From Neocallimastix lanati (nom. inval.) (lineage: Eukaryota > Neocallimastigomycota > Neocallimastigomycetes > Neocallimastigales > Neocallimastigaceae), in the NCBI GenBank assembly GCA_016946835.1, contig JACVTC010000044.1, positions 1,092,501 to 1,154,500 on the forward strand: a DNA stretch of 62,000 nucleotides. The letters are read 5' to 3'. Positions within the stretch are counted from its first letter, which is position 1, and each line of letters opens with the position of its first letter. The position numbers and the translations under genes were made by a program. Below are positions 35,151-46,698 of this stretch, one piece after another. Under the pieces are notes generated by a model. It searched no databases and was not told the DNA's origin. It worked only from the letters and a program-made list of their open reading frames with translations.

Positions 35151-36290
35151 CATTAGTATAGTTTAATAGAATAGTTAATTTAATAATATAATTAATTTCT
35201 AGAATCAAGTAGTACAAAATAATTTAGTGTAGTACAATAAAAATTTTTATGATTAATAATAAAATAATATAAATTATATAGAATAATCTAGAAATTAAAA
35301 GAATAAATTAATATATAGTAAATAAATTAAATATTAAAATATAAGTAGATAATATTAGTAAATCAGATCAAAAATCATTAATTAATAATTTAGTATAGAA
35401 ATTATAAGAATAAATTAATATAAACCATAAATTAAATATTAAAAAAATAAGTAAATAGTAATAATTAGTTAGATAAATAATTAAAATCATAAAAATTAAA
35501 AGAATAGATATATAATAATATATAATAATAAATAATAATAAATAATAATAAATAATAATAAATAATAATAAATAATAATTAATAATAATAAATAATAATA
35601 AATAATAATAAATAATAATAAATAATAAATAATAAATAATAATAAATAATAATAAATAATAATAAATAATAATAAATAATAATAAGTAATAATAAATAAT
35701 AATAAATAATAAATAATAATAATTAATGATAGTAAATAATAAATGATAAATGATAAATGATAAATGATAAATGATAAATGATAAATAATAAAAAATTAAA
35801 CAACAATAAATAGCAATAATAAAATAAATAATAATAATAATAAGAACACATAAATACACTAACATACGTTTACATGATTTTAGGGAAATAGAACTGGAAG
35901 AAGTAGGCCAAGGAAACAATATAGAAGAACCAAGACTTAGTACAGACCTTAGAAGCAGAAGTGTGTTAGCATCTAGGTAACAGTTTCCGGATTAAGTTTA
36001 TCTGTCACAGGCAGCGATCTGGGCAGCTCTGGACTGGCCTATCCGATGTGTTGTAGGTTGCAATCGTGGTGTACGCGGGAACATGACACCAGTAATAGGC
36101 AAGCTGCTCCCGTCATTAAGTACATACTACTGTTTACTGCTAACGTGCTTCTGGAAAATCGTCTGGAAATGCTTGAGTATTTTCTTATTTAACTGTTTTC
36201 TTTCGCCAAAACTTCCTAACTATGACCTTATAATCATAATAAACATATATATATATTTCATAGTTAATATAATTTATAATTTAGATAAAA
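35151..36290 (+). other. gypsy-C leader
   Basis: About 1.1 kb between primer site and gag. It contains an AT-only repeat block (35517-35790) and an unusually GC-rich segment (about 35880-36180). No complete gene. Confidence 0.75.
35517..35790. repeat. (AATAATAATA)n and (AAATGAT)n tandem repeats
   Basis: A 10-bp AATAATAATA-type repeat to about 35735, then a 7-bp AAATGAT repeat of about seven copies to about 35787. Confidence 0.9.
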
Positions 36291-36898
36291 ATGGAATCCA
36301 ATAGTAATAACGCCCAAATTCCAAGTGAAGTTGAATCCTCAAAGCTTATAACAGCTTTAACAGAATTTATTCCTACCTTCTTTTCCGCCAACGGAGTGTT
36401 ATCCAAGGACTTAGCTGATAACAACAAACTTAACGTTAATGAGCTCCTGGAACAGAGTGAATTGTTTTTTAAAAACATCCCAACTCTTTTTCCACGGACG
36501 ACTTAAAAATTTCTTATGTTATCAGCATGTTACATGGACCTCCAAAGAAATGGGGACTTTCATTGAAGGCTGATGGGACTTTAAATTCGTTAAGCTATGA
36601 CACCTTTAAAGATATTTTGATAAGCAATTTTGGGGATACTAAAGAACAGAAGGATGTTCTTATTGAACAACTTCTAAACTTAAAACAACTTCATTTAGGA
36701 AGAGCCGCATTATATACTATTGAATTTCGAAGGTTAGCTGGACGTATTGGATGGCCGGACGATGTATTCATTGACCTAATCAAAAGAGGTCTTCTTGAAG
36801 ATGTTAAAACAGAGTTCAATAAATTAGACAAACCTAAAAGTTTATTTGAGGCAACAAATTCTATTATCAATATTGATAGAAAATGTTTACTTAAGTAA
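36291..36898 (+). pseudogene. gypsy-C gag, frameshifted
   Basis: Starts MESNSNNAQIPSEVES. The first frame runs to 36506. A one-base shift near 36490 leads to the frame with MLHGPPKKWGLSLKADGTLN and YTIEFRRLAGRIGWPDDVFI, a Retrotrans_gag-type capsid domain as in Tf1/sushi-like elements. An in-frame TAA at 36896-36898 (after IDRKCLLK) separates it from the protease frame. That stop could be natural gag termination or damage. Confidence 0.88.
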
Positions 36899-39800
36899 AA
36901 AGTAAAGACCAATGACTACAAGCCAAAGAGTAGTAAATCTTTCAAACGAAAAAGAAACGAAACTAACATGACCGAAAACAAATTTAAACGCAATAAGCAC
37001 CATAAGGGACGAGAAAATGGAAGTATTTTATCAGCAAATTACACCCCAAGTCATAATAATAAAATGACTACAACTTTCTTGTTAACCGTTAATAACAAAA
37101 AGATTAAAACCAGAATCCTTATTGACTCGGGCTCTGCTAGAAGTTATCTCTGCAAAAGCTTCGTAACAGCAAACAAAATTCCTTATTCAAACCTCTCAAA
37201 TACGATCAATGTAAAACTTCCTAATGAAAAGAATATGGCTATAAAACAAGTTACAAAAGGTCTTAAGCTTACTTTCATGGACCATACGGAATCATTTGAA
37301 TTCTTTATAGTCAATTTACAACTTCAAGACGTATCTTCAATCCTTGGAAGAGATTGGTTAAGCCTTCATTCACCTTACATTGATTACAAAAATAATAAAA
37401 TTTACTTCTTGGAAAGCTACTGTAAAAACCATTGCCCTTCTGCTAAGGGTAATAGGTTTGTTTTCCATTCATCAGATATTACTGCTTCTCTCTTACCCAG
37501 TACTGAATCTGAACATAAAGAAGAAACCTCTCTTGATTCTATAATTCCTGATTCCATATCAGAAGACGAATTAAGCGATATGGATATCTGTGCTGTTTTA
37601 ATTCAAGATAGTAAAATGAAGGATTCTAACAAAAATGAAGAAATAATTAAAAAATCTCCTGCCGGTGCTCCAGTGCTATTTGTTAAAAAACAAGACGGCT
37701 CTCTCAGACTCTGCGTTGACTACCGAAAACTTGATTCAATCACTATCAGAAACAGTTATCCAATTCCTAGGATATCTGATTTGATAGAATCATTTAAAGG
37801 TGCTATTATTTTCTCTCGGCTTGACTTAAGATCTGTCTATAACTTAGTTCGTGTCAAGAAAGGCCATGAATACCTTATTGCTTTTCGTACTCCTTTTGGT
37901 CATTTTGAATACCGTGTAATGCCTTTTGGTTTACGTAATGCACCTTCGGTTTTTCAACGCTTCATCCAAGACATTTTTTCTGATGATATTGGCTTGTTTC
38001 TCTTTGTCTACTTAGATGACATTATAATATATTCGAAAAACCTTACTGAACATATTAAACATGTTCATCATGTCCTTTCCTTATTAGTCAAAAATGGTCT
38101 CTATGTAAAACTAGAAAAATGTGAATTTCACGTTCCTGAAACTACTTTTTTAGGGTTTGTTGTATCAATAAATGGCCTTTCTATGGATAAAAACAAAGTA
38201 AAATCAATTCTTGAATGGCCTACTCCAAAAAACATGAATGAACTTCAAAGTTTCCTCGGACTCTGTAACTACTATAGGAAATTCATAAAGAATTTCGCCA
38301 TAATTATGGAACCCTTAAGAATACTCCTCAAGAAGAATAACGAGTTCAAATGGGATGATGATGCTGAGAATGCCTTCAAAAAATTAAAACTTGCTTTTAC
38401 CACAGACGAAATCCTTATCTACCCCGACCCAGATAAGGAATTCACTGTTGAAACTGATGCCAGTGATTTTGCTGTGGGTTGCATTCTTTCTCAAATCAGT
38501 GACAAGGATAACGAACGTCACCCTGTCGCTTTTCATTCTAGGTCTTTGTCATCTTCTGAATTAAATTATACAATATATGACAAGGAAATACTCGCTATTA
38601 TCACCGCTTTTGAAACCTGGCGTCACCACCTTGAAGGGGCTATGTTTCCTGTTCAAATCATTACCGATCACAGGAATTTATTATATTTTAAAAAAGCCTC
38701 AACATTTAAACCAACGCCAGATAAGATGGAGCCTCTTTCTTTCTAAGTTTGACTTTAGGATTTCGTTCAGACCTGGATCAAGGTGTGGTAAACCAGATTC
38801 GTTGTCGAGACGTCCGGATTATAAATCCGTGGTTTCCTTCCACAACAAAGACCGTCCTTTATTGGATGATAATGCCTTTTGTTGTGCAAACGCTATTATC
38901 AGTAGCTTGATTGATACCCAATCGACTGACAAATTTTGTGGATCAAGGAGTAGTGAACCAGATTTGTCGTCGAGACGTCCGGATTATAATTCCGTGGTTT
39001 CATTCCACAATAAAGACCGTCCTTTAATGGATGATAATGCCTTATGTTGTGCAAACACTGATAATATTAGTAGTTTGATTGATGCCCAAACGGCTGACAC
39101 ATATTGCAAATCCATTTTAGAAAAGATTAAAAGTCAAACACAGTTAAAAGTTCTTTATTTTCTTTAAATGAAGGGGTCTTACATTTCCAAAACAGAATCA
39201 TCGTCCCATCCACTTTAAGAGCAAGAATTTTGAAATCTTTTCATGACTCACCCACCAACGAACACCAAGGTATTGACAAAACTCTTGAAAAAATCAAGAG
39301 ATACTACTGGTGGCCTAATATGAAGAAAGATATTCATAATTATGTACTTTCTTGTTCAACTTGTGCTAGGTGTAAAATTCGTAGACATAAACCCTACGGA
39401 AAAATTCAACCGTTGCCTGTTCCCAATAAACTATGGGAAATTATTGGGGTTGATTTTATAGTTTCGTTACCTAGTTCACAAGATTGCACATGTATTATGG
39501 TGGTTTCGGATCACTTAATAAAGATGATCCATTTAGTACCTTGCTCCGACGTCCCTTCCGCTGACCTGACCGCCAAGATGCTCCTTTACAACGTTTTTCG
39601 GTATCATGGATTCCCTAAAATCATTGTCTCTGATCATGGCTCCCAGTTCTCTTCTGAATTTTGGACCTCACTCTGCTCAGCTCTAAATACTAAGCCAAGA
39701 CTCGCTACTGCTCATCACCAACAAACAAATGGTCAAGTCGAAAGGGCTAATTCCGTAATCGAACAATATTTACGATGCTACTGTTCTACTGCCCAAAATG

Positions 39801-40288
39801 AATGGTGCTTTTATCTACCTCTTTGTGAAATGGCTTATAACAACTCATTTCACAAATCTATAAACATGTCGCCTTTCTGTGCAAATTATGGTTTTAATCC
39901 AGTATGCAATATTGATTCTCCTCCTGTTCTTTTAAAAAATAATTCCTCTGTACTTACTAGGGATTGGTCTGCCCACTTTGATGCCCTTAAAAAGCACCTT
40001 ATCAAAGCTAAAGAAGATTTCAAAAAGTTTGGTGACTCTAGGAAAGCTTCTGGTCCTACTTTCCATGTTAATGACATGGTTTGGTTGAAAAGGTATTACT
40101 TCTCCAATGAACCTGCAAAAAAGCTTTCTAACCAGTATCTTGGACCCTTTAAGGTCATAGAAGTGAGGGAAAGAATGAACTACCGGCTTGAATTACCAGA
40201 AAATCTTCATTTACACCCGGTATTTCATATCTCGCAGTTGGAGCCTTATAATGAAAGAGACATAGGATTAAAGGAACCATCACTATAA
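36899..40288 (+). pseudogene. gypsy-C pol (protease-RT-RNase H-integrase), three frames
   Basis: The frame 36968-38746 carries protease (RILIDSGSARSYL; SILGRDWL), RT (LRLCVDYRKLD; FLFVYLDDIIIYS near 38000 with the YLDD catalytic box) and RNase H ([32 protein letters not shown]). Frame breaks near 38700 and again near 39150 divide it from the linker (38577-39167) and integrase (39230-40288). Integrase has HQGIDKTLEKIKRYYWW and the CARCK zinc site, catalytic Asp in IGVDFIVSLP, Asp in VSDHGSQF, Glu in TNGQVERANS, and QYLGPFKVIE (GPF/Y). It ends EPYNERDIGLKEPSL with no chromodomain. The linker holds a 165-bp tandem duplication. Confidence 0.93.
38775..39107 (+). repeat. 165-bp tandem duplication in the RNase H-integrase linker
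   Basis: Copies at 38775-38939 and 38940-39107 share long identical blocks. The encoded peptide [19 protein letters not shown] recurs as [19 protein letters not shown], followed in both by MDDNA/LDDNA and CCAN. Confidence 0.9.
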
Positions 40289-40297
40289 AGGGAGCAA

Positions 40298-41276
40298 TGT
40301 GAGAATTTATAATTATTTTTAACAAAATAATTATATTTTCTTAGTTAGGTTATAATTAATATAACTTTTATTTAACTTATATTTCATTTATACACTTAAT
40401 TATAATTAATAATTTATTTAATTATATATTAAAATTTTATTTAGTTTAATATTAAAAATTTATTTAATTAAATAATTTTTATACATTTAAAATAACATTA
40501 AATTTATTTAATTATTCACTTAATTATTAAATTTATTAGTTTTAGTTTTCTCTCACTTATTAAATCATAAACTAAAACACTATTCTGTATTCTATCATGT
40601 ATTCCGTATTGTATTAATCATGTATTTTATTATTAATGTATTGTTTTATATTTTTTATGTAAAGTTCTATAAAATAGAACTAAATAGATTAAATTTTAAA
40701 TTTTATGATCGAAATAATTTTCATTATTTTATTCTTTTATTTTCGATCATTATATTAGATTAAGTAATCGGTTAATTAAGGTTTTTCCAATTACTTCTTA
40801 AAAGTAATCGGTTTTACTTAATTAACGCGATGATCGATATGGATAGAATATCGATCAAAAAACTTATCTAGGTTTTTCTTCTAGTCTTTTCCTAGATAAG
40901 AGATTTGTTAAGATTAGAACCCCTTTTGATTTTAACCTTATTTTGACAAAAAAGTATAAATAAGGCTTTTGAGTTCTCTTTGAGAAATCAATAGTTATTA
41001 TTATAACAATTATGATATAATAATAATAACAAAAGTTTTAACATTTAAAATTTCTAATAAATAATAAAACAAATTATTTTAATAAAACAGATTTTATAAT
41101 TAAAACTTTTCTTTATCAATTTTAGTGTTTCGTCTATTATAATTCGTTATAATAAACTCGATAATTAGAAAGAACCATAGGTAAGTATGATTCTTTTCTA
41201 AACCTTTAATATTAGCGGTTAGAGCTAATATTAATGATTAATAATTTAATTATAATTTTTTAATTAAATTATTACA
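40298..41276 (+). repeat. gypsy-C 3' LTR
   Basis: 979 bp, TGTGAGAATTTAT...TTATTACA, preceded by the polypurine tract AAAGGGAGCAA. Confidence 0.95.
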
Positions 41277-41802
41277 GAAGATTTCGTTACATTAATTAAA
41301 ATAACTAATATTTTTATGGTAAAATATTAATGTCAAAGTTTTTAGATAATTTGGACTTAACGATTAGGTCAAGATGCCAAATTATAGTAATTAATTAGTA
41401 ATTTAAATTTACTCTTATTTAAAACATATTGTTATTAGTAAATTTTATAAATAAATTTTTATTTAAAATATAAATTTCATTTAATCTTATTAATATTTTA
41501 TTACATTATTATTTAATATAATTATTACTATAATTTAAATTACAATAATCCTACAAAGGATTAATCAAAAGATTTAAACATGTATTTATATAAAATAATT
41601 AATTATTAAAATATTAATTATTAGTATGGATATGTAATAGTATTAATATTAAGTTTGATATTGATAATATAAAATAAGATAATAATATAAAAATTTAATA
41701 TAAATAAAATATAAGAATCTAATATAGCTAAATATTATATTTTATAATTAAAATATAATATGTAGAAATTAATTTAATATGACAATCACGTGTTTACATT
41801 AT

Positions 41803-42188
41803 TGATATGCGGGACTTTTATGTGCAATAATTTATAAGCAGTGGGTTTTAAATAATGGTAGTTTAGTAAATTTTATTAATAAAATTATAATATTCGTACA
41901 ATTAAAATAATAATTCTAATTCCTAAAATTTTACAAGAGAGTTCTCTATTTCTAATATAAATAATCTAATCTATTTATAAGAAATAGGTAATATATTAAT
42001 TATATATTCTAATATATAGAAATATATAAATTTTATATGAATTAAAGTATTATAATTATTATAATTATAATAATACATATTGAAATAAAATAAAATAAAA
42101 TAATTATTATCAAAAAGATATAAATTTAATATTTAATAATTATTATTAAATATACAAATATGTTACTACACATATTTGTTTTATATCA
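41803..42188 (-). repeat. Element D 3' LTR
   Basis: 386 bp, 6-bp inverted ends TGATAT/ATATCA, nearly identical to 44652-45030 apart from a small internal indel (GTGGGTTTTAAATAATGG versus GTGAATAATGG). Confidence 0.92.
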
Positions 42189-42276
42189 GAAATGCCCTTG
42201 CTAAAAATTAAACTATATATTTTTTTATAAAAGAAAATATAAGGTTTAATTAAAATAAATAATAATTTTTAAAATT

Positions 42277-44240
42277 TTATTTTCTTTTATATCTATAATT
42301 CCTAATTGTCCGTTTGGTATCAACGCGACTGTTGCTATAATTAATAATCTCCTTTAACGCGATTTTAGGTTTGGGCATCATAATTTTATAAATATTTATT
42401 TTATTTTTATTATTGTTTTGAATATAAATATATGGAATTTTAATTTTCTTTTCCATTTTATTAATTTTTATTTTCTTATCACTACCAACATTTACAACAT
42501 TATTAGATTCATCTATCGGAGAATTTTTATTAATAATTTTTCTTTCTTTTATATTAATATTATTATTAACTGAATACACATTATTAGTAAATCGCTTATT
42601 TTTATTATCATTTGAAGTAATTTGAATATTGTTTATTTTTGAATTTTTATTATCAATAATTTTTGATTCATTAGTCAAACAACTGTTAATATTATCAACT
42701 TGTACAGATTCTTTAATATTTATTTCTTCATTTACATTTTTATTACTATTTTTCTTATAAATTGTATTTTTAGAATTCTCAATAATATCATTATTATCTT
42801 TATTCTTTTTATTATTTAAATTATTATTTTCATTATTATCAATAGTTTTAATTTTTATTGTTATATATTATTAATTTCTATATTATTATTTTGATTTTTC
42901 TTAATATCTTTATTACCATTGGAATTATTTTTATTTTCTTCTTTAGTAATTATACTATTATTATTTGTTTTACAATTTCCATTATTAGCATTTCCTATTT
43001 TATTATTTTTTTCTCTGAAATTATCTATTTTTAACATGTTTAATTTGTTTCGTTCCACTTTTATTACGTCATCCATTGTATCATTTTTATTATTATTAAT
43101 TTTATTATTATAATTATTATTATTTTTATTATTAATATTAATATTATTTTTGTTATTGTTATAACTCTTAGTCAAGTTCGGTATATTATTATTTAAAATG
43201 TTATTATTTATTTTATTCTTATTTATACTCTCATTAATGTTATCAATATTATTTTTATCTTTACTGCTGTCATTTCCTTTATAATTACTATTCTTGTTAC
43301 TATTGTTAATTGTTGATTTATTATTTAATTTTGGTTTTAAAATTTTCCGATTTATTAAATTGTATGATATATTATTATCATTACTAATATTTAAATTATT
43401 GCTATTATTATTTTCTATACCAAATCTATAATAATTATAAGTGTTTTGCCTAGGTTTAGTATATTTATTTAAATTATCATTTTACATTCCTTGAGTCACA
43501 ATATTTATAGGTGAATTCCTAAAATTTCTTTGATTCCTAATATTATTTCCAATCCATATATTAAATGCATTTTTATTATATTGATTAGAAAAATTATTTT
43601 TATAATTTGATCTTTTAATTTGACTATAGTTTATTACACTATTGTAATTGTTCCTATTATTAGTAGTATAAGAACCACACATTTCATTGCCTACTCGAGA
43701 TTCATTTATTATACTTTCAAATTTTTCGGCTAATTTACAGGCATCCTCTAGATTATCAATATCAGCCATAGCAACCATTTCATATATTCTACCTCTTGGT
43801 TGTAATGAATTTTCATAATCAATAACAGATATAAAAGACTTATCGTCGAAATCCAATTGATAGTATAGTTCCAAAAATCTAGTATTAAAATCACAGACAC
43901 TTTCATTTGGGGTTATAATAATTTTTTTTAATTGTCGTAGTTTATCTTCTTTCAAATTCTCCCTCCAATATTTCTTTTTAATTAATTTAACACATTCATC
44001 CAAAGTAAGAGCTCTATTTACTTCTTTTTCTTTTTCCATAAGTATCCTTACGATGTTATCTTCAACAGCTGTAATTATATAACTAAATTTATTCTCATCG
44101 GTAGTAATACCTTCCCTCTTAAACCAATCATTAATTTTAAACTTCCAGATTTCTGCATCTCTACGAGATCCACCAATTCTTGGAAGACTCCCAGTATCTA
44201 CCGGATAGCAATTAAAATTATTATTCCTCATTATAAGCAA
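42277..44240 (-). pseudogene. Element D gag with Asn-rich tail
   Basis: The first frame (44240-43482, 252 codons, MLIMRNNNFNCYPVDTGSLP) contains a Retrotrans_gag-type domain: AEIWKFKINDWFKREG, then ALTLDECVKLIKKKYWREN, LRQLKKIIITPNESVCDFNT and RFLELYYQLDF. A TAA at 43484-43482 is followed in the same frame by open Asn/Lys-rich sequence to 42861. A frameshift then leads to 42678-42277, also Asn-rich, ending DTKRTIRNYRYKRK. I see no zinc knuckle, no D-T/S-G protease motif and no RT. The stop may be damage or a read-through site. Confidence 0.82.
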
Positions 44241-44628
44241 TTAATTTAAAAAAAAAAATAATAGTACTTATCTATTAAATTTTTGTATTTTTTTTTTTTT
44301 TTTTTTTAAATATTTATATATACAATTATAATGTTTATATATATATATTATTATTTAATATAATTATAAAATATTCCAAATTTTTATTTATTTTAAGACA
44401 ATTTACTTAAAGTATACTTAAATGAATGAAATAATATATATTTTATAACTTTCTCTTCATCTAATATAACTATAAACAATCAAAAAAAAAATTATTATAT
44501 CCTAAATTATTTCCTAAATAATATATTAATCCTAATTGAAGAGTATATATATAAATATGTATGAATTAATAATTAATTAACAAAATTACTAAATACCACT
44601 ACTTATAAATTACTTTTTACACAGCACA

Positions 44629-44646
44629 TCCCCGATATCTCCACCA
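44629..44646 (-). other. Element D primer-binding site (tRNA 3' end)
   Basis: On the minus strand TGGTGGAGATATCGGGGA begins five bases after the 5' LTR. Its complement ends ...ATATCTCCACCA, as a tRNA acceptor end with CCA and a T-stem side CCCGA. The tRNA identity was not established. Confidence 0.75.
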
Positions 44647-44651
44647 ATTTT

Positions 44652-45030
44652 TGATATGCGGGACTTTTATGTGCAATAATTTATAAGCAGTGAATAATGG
44701 TAGTTTAGTAAATTTTATTAATAAAATTATAATATTCGTACAATTAAAATAATAATTCTAATTCCTAAAATTTTACAAGAGAGTTCTCTATTTCTAATAT
44801 AAATAATCTAATCTATTTATAAGAAATAGGTAATATATTAATTATATATTCTAATATATAGAAATATATAAATTTTATATAAATTAAAGTATTATAATTA
44901 TTATAATTATAATAATACATATTGAAATAAAATAAAATAAAATAATTATTATCAAAAAGATATAAATTTAATATTTAATAATTATTATTAAATATACAAA
45001 TATGTTACTACACATATTTGTTTTATATCA
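44652..45030 (-). repeat. Element D 5' LTR
   Basis: 379 bp; see the paired LTR at 41803-42188. Confidence 0.92.
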
Positions 45031-45344
45031 TTATTTTATATATATTAATTTCAATATGTTAATAATATTTAGTAATTAGTTGGCCTAGACTATTTCCTAA
45101 ATATTTTAATAAAGTTAATTTAATAATAATTATTATATTATATTATTTATTAATATTGAAATTCAAATAACTGAATTATCGAAATTGAAATTGAATTGAA
45201 ATTCAGTTATTATCTTAACAATTAAATACAAATTTACATAATCTTTGTAAAATTCTATTTAAATGAATAATAATAATAAGTAAATAAATTTTATATTATT
45301 TATATAAATGTATAAATATGTAAATAAATTTAGATCAATATATG

Positions 45345-45604
45345 TGTCAAAATAATGATTAATTTAATTAATCTATCTTTAATATAAATAATGACCAATT
45401 ACTTGTATTAATATTTAAAATAAAAAGTATAAAAATCATGGAATTATTATTTTATAAAAAATAATATCTTATACAAAAGAGAATAAAAATAATTTATACT
45501 GTTATAAAAAAAAAATATTTTTCTAAAAACTACTAATCCATATATATTTATTATTGTGTTTATTATAACTTATTTGAGTGTTTCTTAACATAATATTTTT
45601 GACA
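45345..45604 (+). repeat. copia-3 5' LTR
   Basis: 260 bp, TGTCAAAATAATG...TTTTTGACA. Contains TATAAAAATC near 45430 as a possible promoter. Confidence 0.95.
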
Positions 45605-45631
45605 GATTAAGAGTCTCAATCTCAACCGATT
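45605..45631 (+). other. Primer-binding site complementary to internal tRNA-Lys(CUU) (copia-3)
   Basis: Identical to the copia-1 site and in the same position directly after the LTR. Confidence 0.75.
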
Positions 45632-45855
45632 AATCCTTATAAAAGCTAAGTATTTTTTTTTAAAATAAAAATTTAACATTAAATAAATTTGAAATTTATA
45701 TATTTATTATTAAATATTAATTTTTAATTATTTATATATATATATAAATATTTATAAATTATAAAACTAAAATAAAAGTGGAATCTTTAATATTTAAAAT
45801 AATTGTACAAAGAAGTCCAATATCAATATAATTGAATTTGAAAATAAACAAAAGG

Positions 45856-46077
45856 TCAGCTATTAGACATAAGCTGAGGATGAAATAAAAGATCAGCTAT
45901 TGAATATAAGCTGAGAATGAAACAAAAAAATCAGCTATATTATATAAACTGAGAATAAAAGAACATAACATGTCAGCTATGCTATATAAGCTGAGGATAA
46001 AAGAACATAACATGTCAGCTATGCTATATAAGCTGAGGATAAAAGAACATGACATGTCAGCTATGCTATATAAGCTG
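45856..46077 (+). repeat. Leader hairpin array, 6 units (copia-3)
   Basis: Six TCAGCT...AGCTGA units, one more than in copia-1. One unit has a damaged right arm (AACTGA). The last ends AGCTGGG. Confidence 0.85.
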
Positions 46078-46698
46078 GGAAAAATATAATAAAAAATTCA
46101 ATTATATAATAAATAATTAAAATAAAGATTTTAATTAAAATGAAATTACAATAATATATTAAATATGAACAATTAATGATATAATCATTTTCACAACAAT
46201 AACAAAAATTTTTAAATACACTTAATATAAATAAATTAATCTCTTAACACTATTGTTCGTAATATAAATATATACAATACTTTATAATAAACATTAATAA
46301 AAATAATTTATTCTTAATTAAAAAAGGAATAGTAACATAATCACATTCACATTATTTAATAAAAGAATCAAAATGATAGGTTTCAGTAATAATAAAATTA
46401 TACTAATTCCTCCATCAATATTAAAAAAAATGTATATTAATATCTTTAAATTAAATTTTTTAAATATTAATCATTAAAAAATCTATATAAATAGATTAAT
46501 AATAAATTGTCACTAAAAATAGAACCAATCAAAATTAATTACAATTTACATTATTTAATTTAATAAAATAAAATCTAACTAAAGAAATAAAAAAATATAT
46601 AAAAGACAAATTAAAGAAAAGCAATAAAAAATAAATTAAGAAAATAATAAAACATAAATACTTTTAATTAAAATTAAGGTAAAAATAAAAAATAGAAA

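Larger units (their letters stand above)
33507..41276 (+). mobile_element. Ty3/gypsy retrotransposon gypsy-C, with nested solo LTR
   Basis: 5' LTR 33507-35141, gag-pol relic 36291-40288, polypurine tract AAAGGGAGCAA and 3' LTR 40298-41276. Subtracting the nested solo LTR, the 5' LTR is about 976 bp against 979 bp for the 3' LTR. Flanks are GAAAA (33502-33506) and GAAGA (41277-41281), a 4-of-5 target duplication. Gene order is gag, protease, RT, RNase H, integrase. The integrase ends with a GPF/Y motif and no chromodomain. Multiple frameshifts and stops show it is inactive. Its LTR is the reference for family A. Confidence 0.95.
41803..45030 (-). mobile_element. Element D: small LTR retroelement encoding only Gag
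   Basis: 3.23 kb with LTRs of 386 bp (41803-42188) and 379 bp (44652-45030), both TGATATGCGGGAC...TTTTATATCA on the plus strand, flanked by 4-bp TTAT (41799-41802, 45031-45034). The minus-strand gene order is 5' LTR, a five-base gap, canonical tRNA primer site, gag, Asn-rich region, 3' LTR. There is no protease, integrase or RT. It is therefore non-autonomous, or internally deleted. It lies inside LTR-E. Confidence 0.9.
41331..45220 (-). repeat. Solo LTR, family E, reverse, split by element D
   Basis: TGTCAAAGTTTTTAG...TTATCTTAACA with perfect ATTAA duplications (41326-41330, 45221-45225). Without element D it is about 658 bp. On the minus strand it starts TGTTAAGATAATAACTGAAT, like the E copy at 56634 (TGTTGAAATTATAACTGAAT). 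Confidence 0.88.

Noticed and set aside
35146-35170. TCATTAGTATAGT after the gypsy-C LTR as a tRNA-Asp/His D-arm-like primer site
   Set aside because: It is in the sense rather than antisense orientation of a tRNA and has no T-arm; the adjoining self-complement to the LTR explains the site better.
35368-35919. Long minus-strand frame encoding Ile/Tyr/Leu repeats
   Set aside because: Produced by the (AATAATAATA)n repeat; length reflects the lack of stop codons in the repeat.
36896-36898. Gag stop of gypsy-C as a programmed read-through site
   Set aside because: The element has several other frameshifts, so a natural or damage-derived stop cannot be told apart from one copy.
42277-42678. DTKRT near the end of the element D frame as an aspartic protease motif
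   Set aside because: No D-T/S-G-A/S and no ILG partner motif, so not supported.
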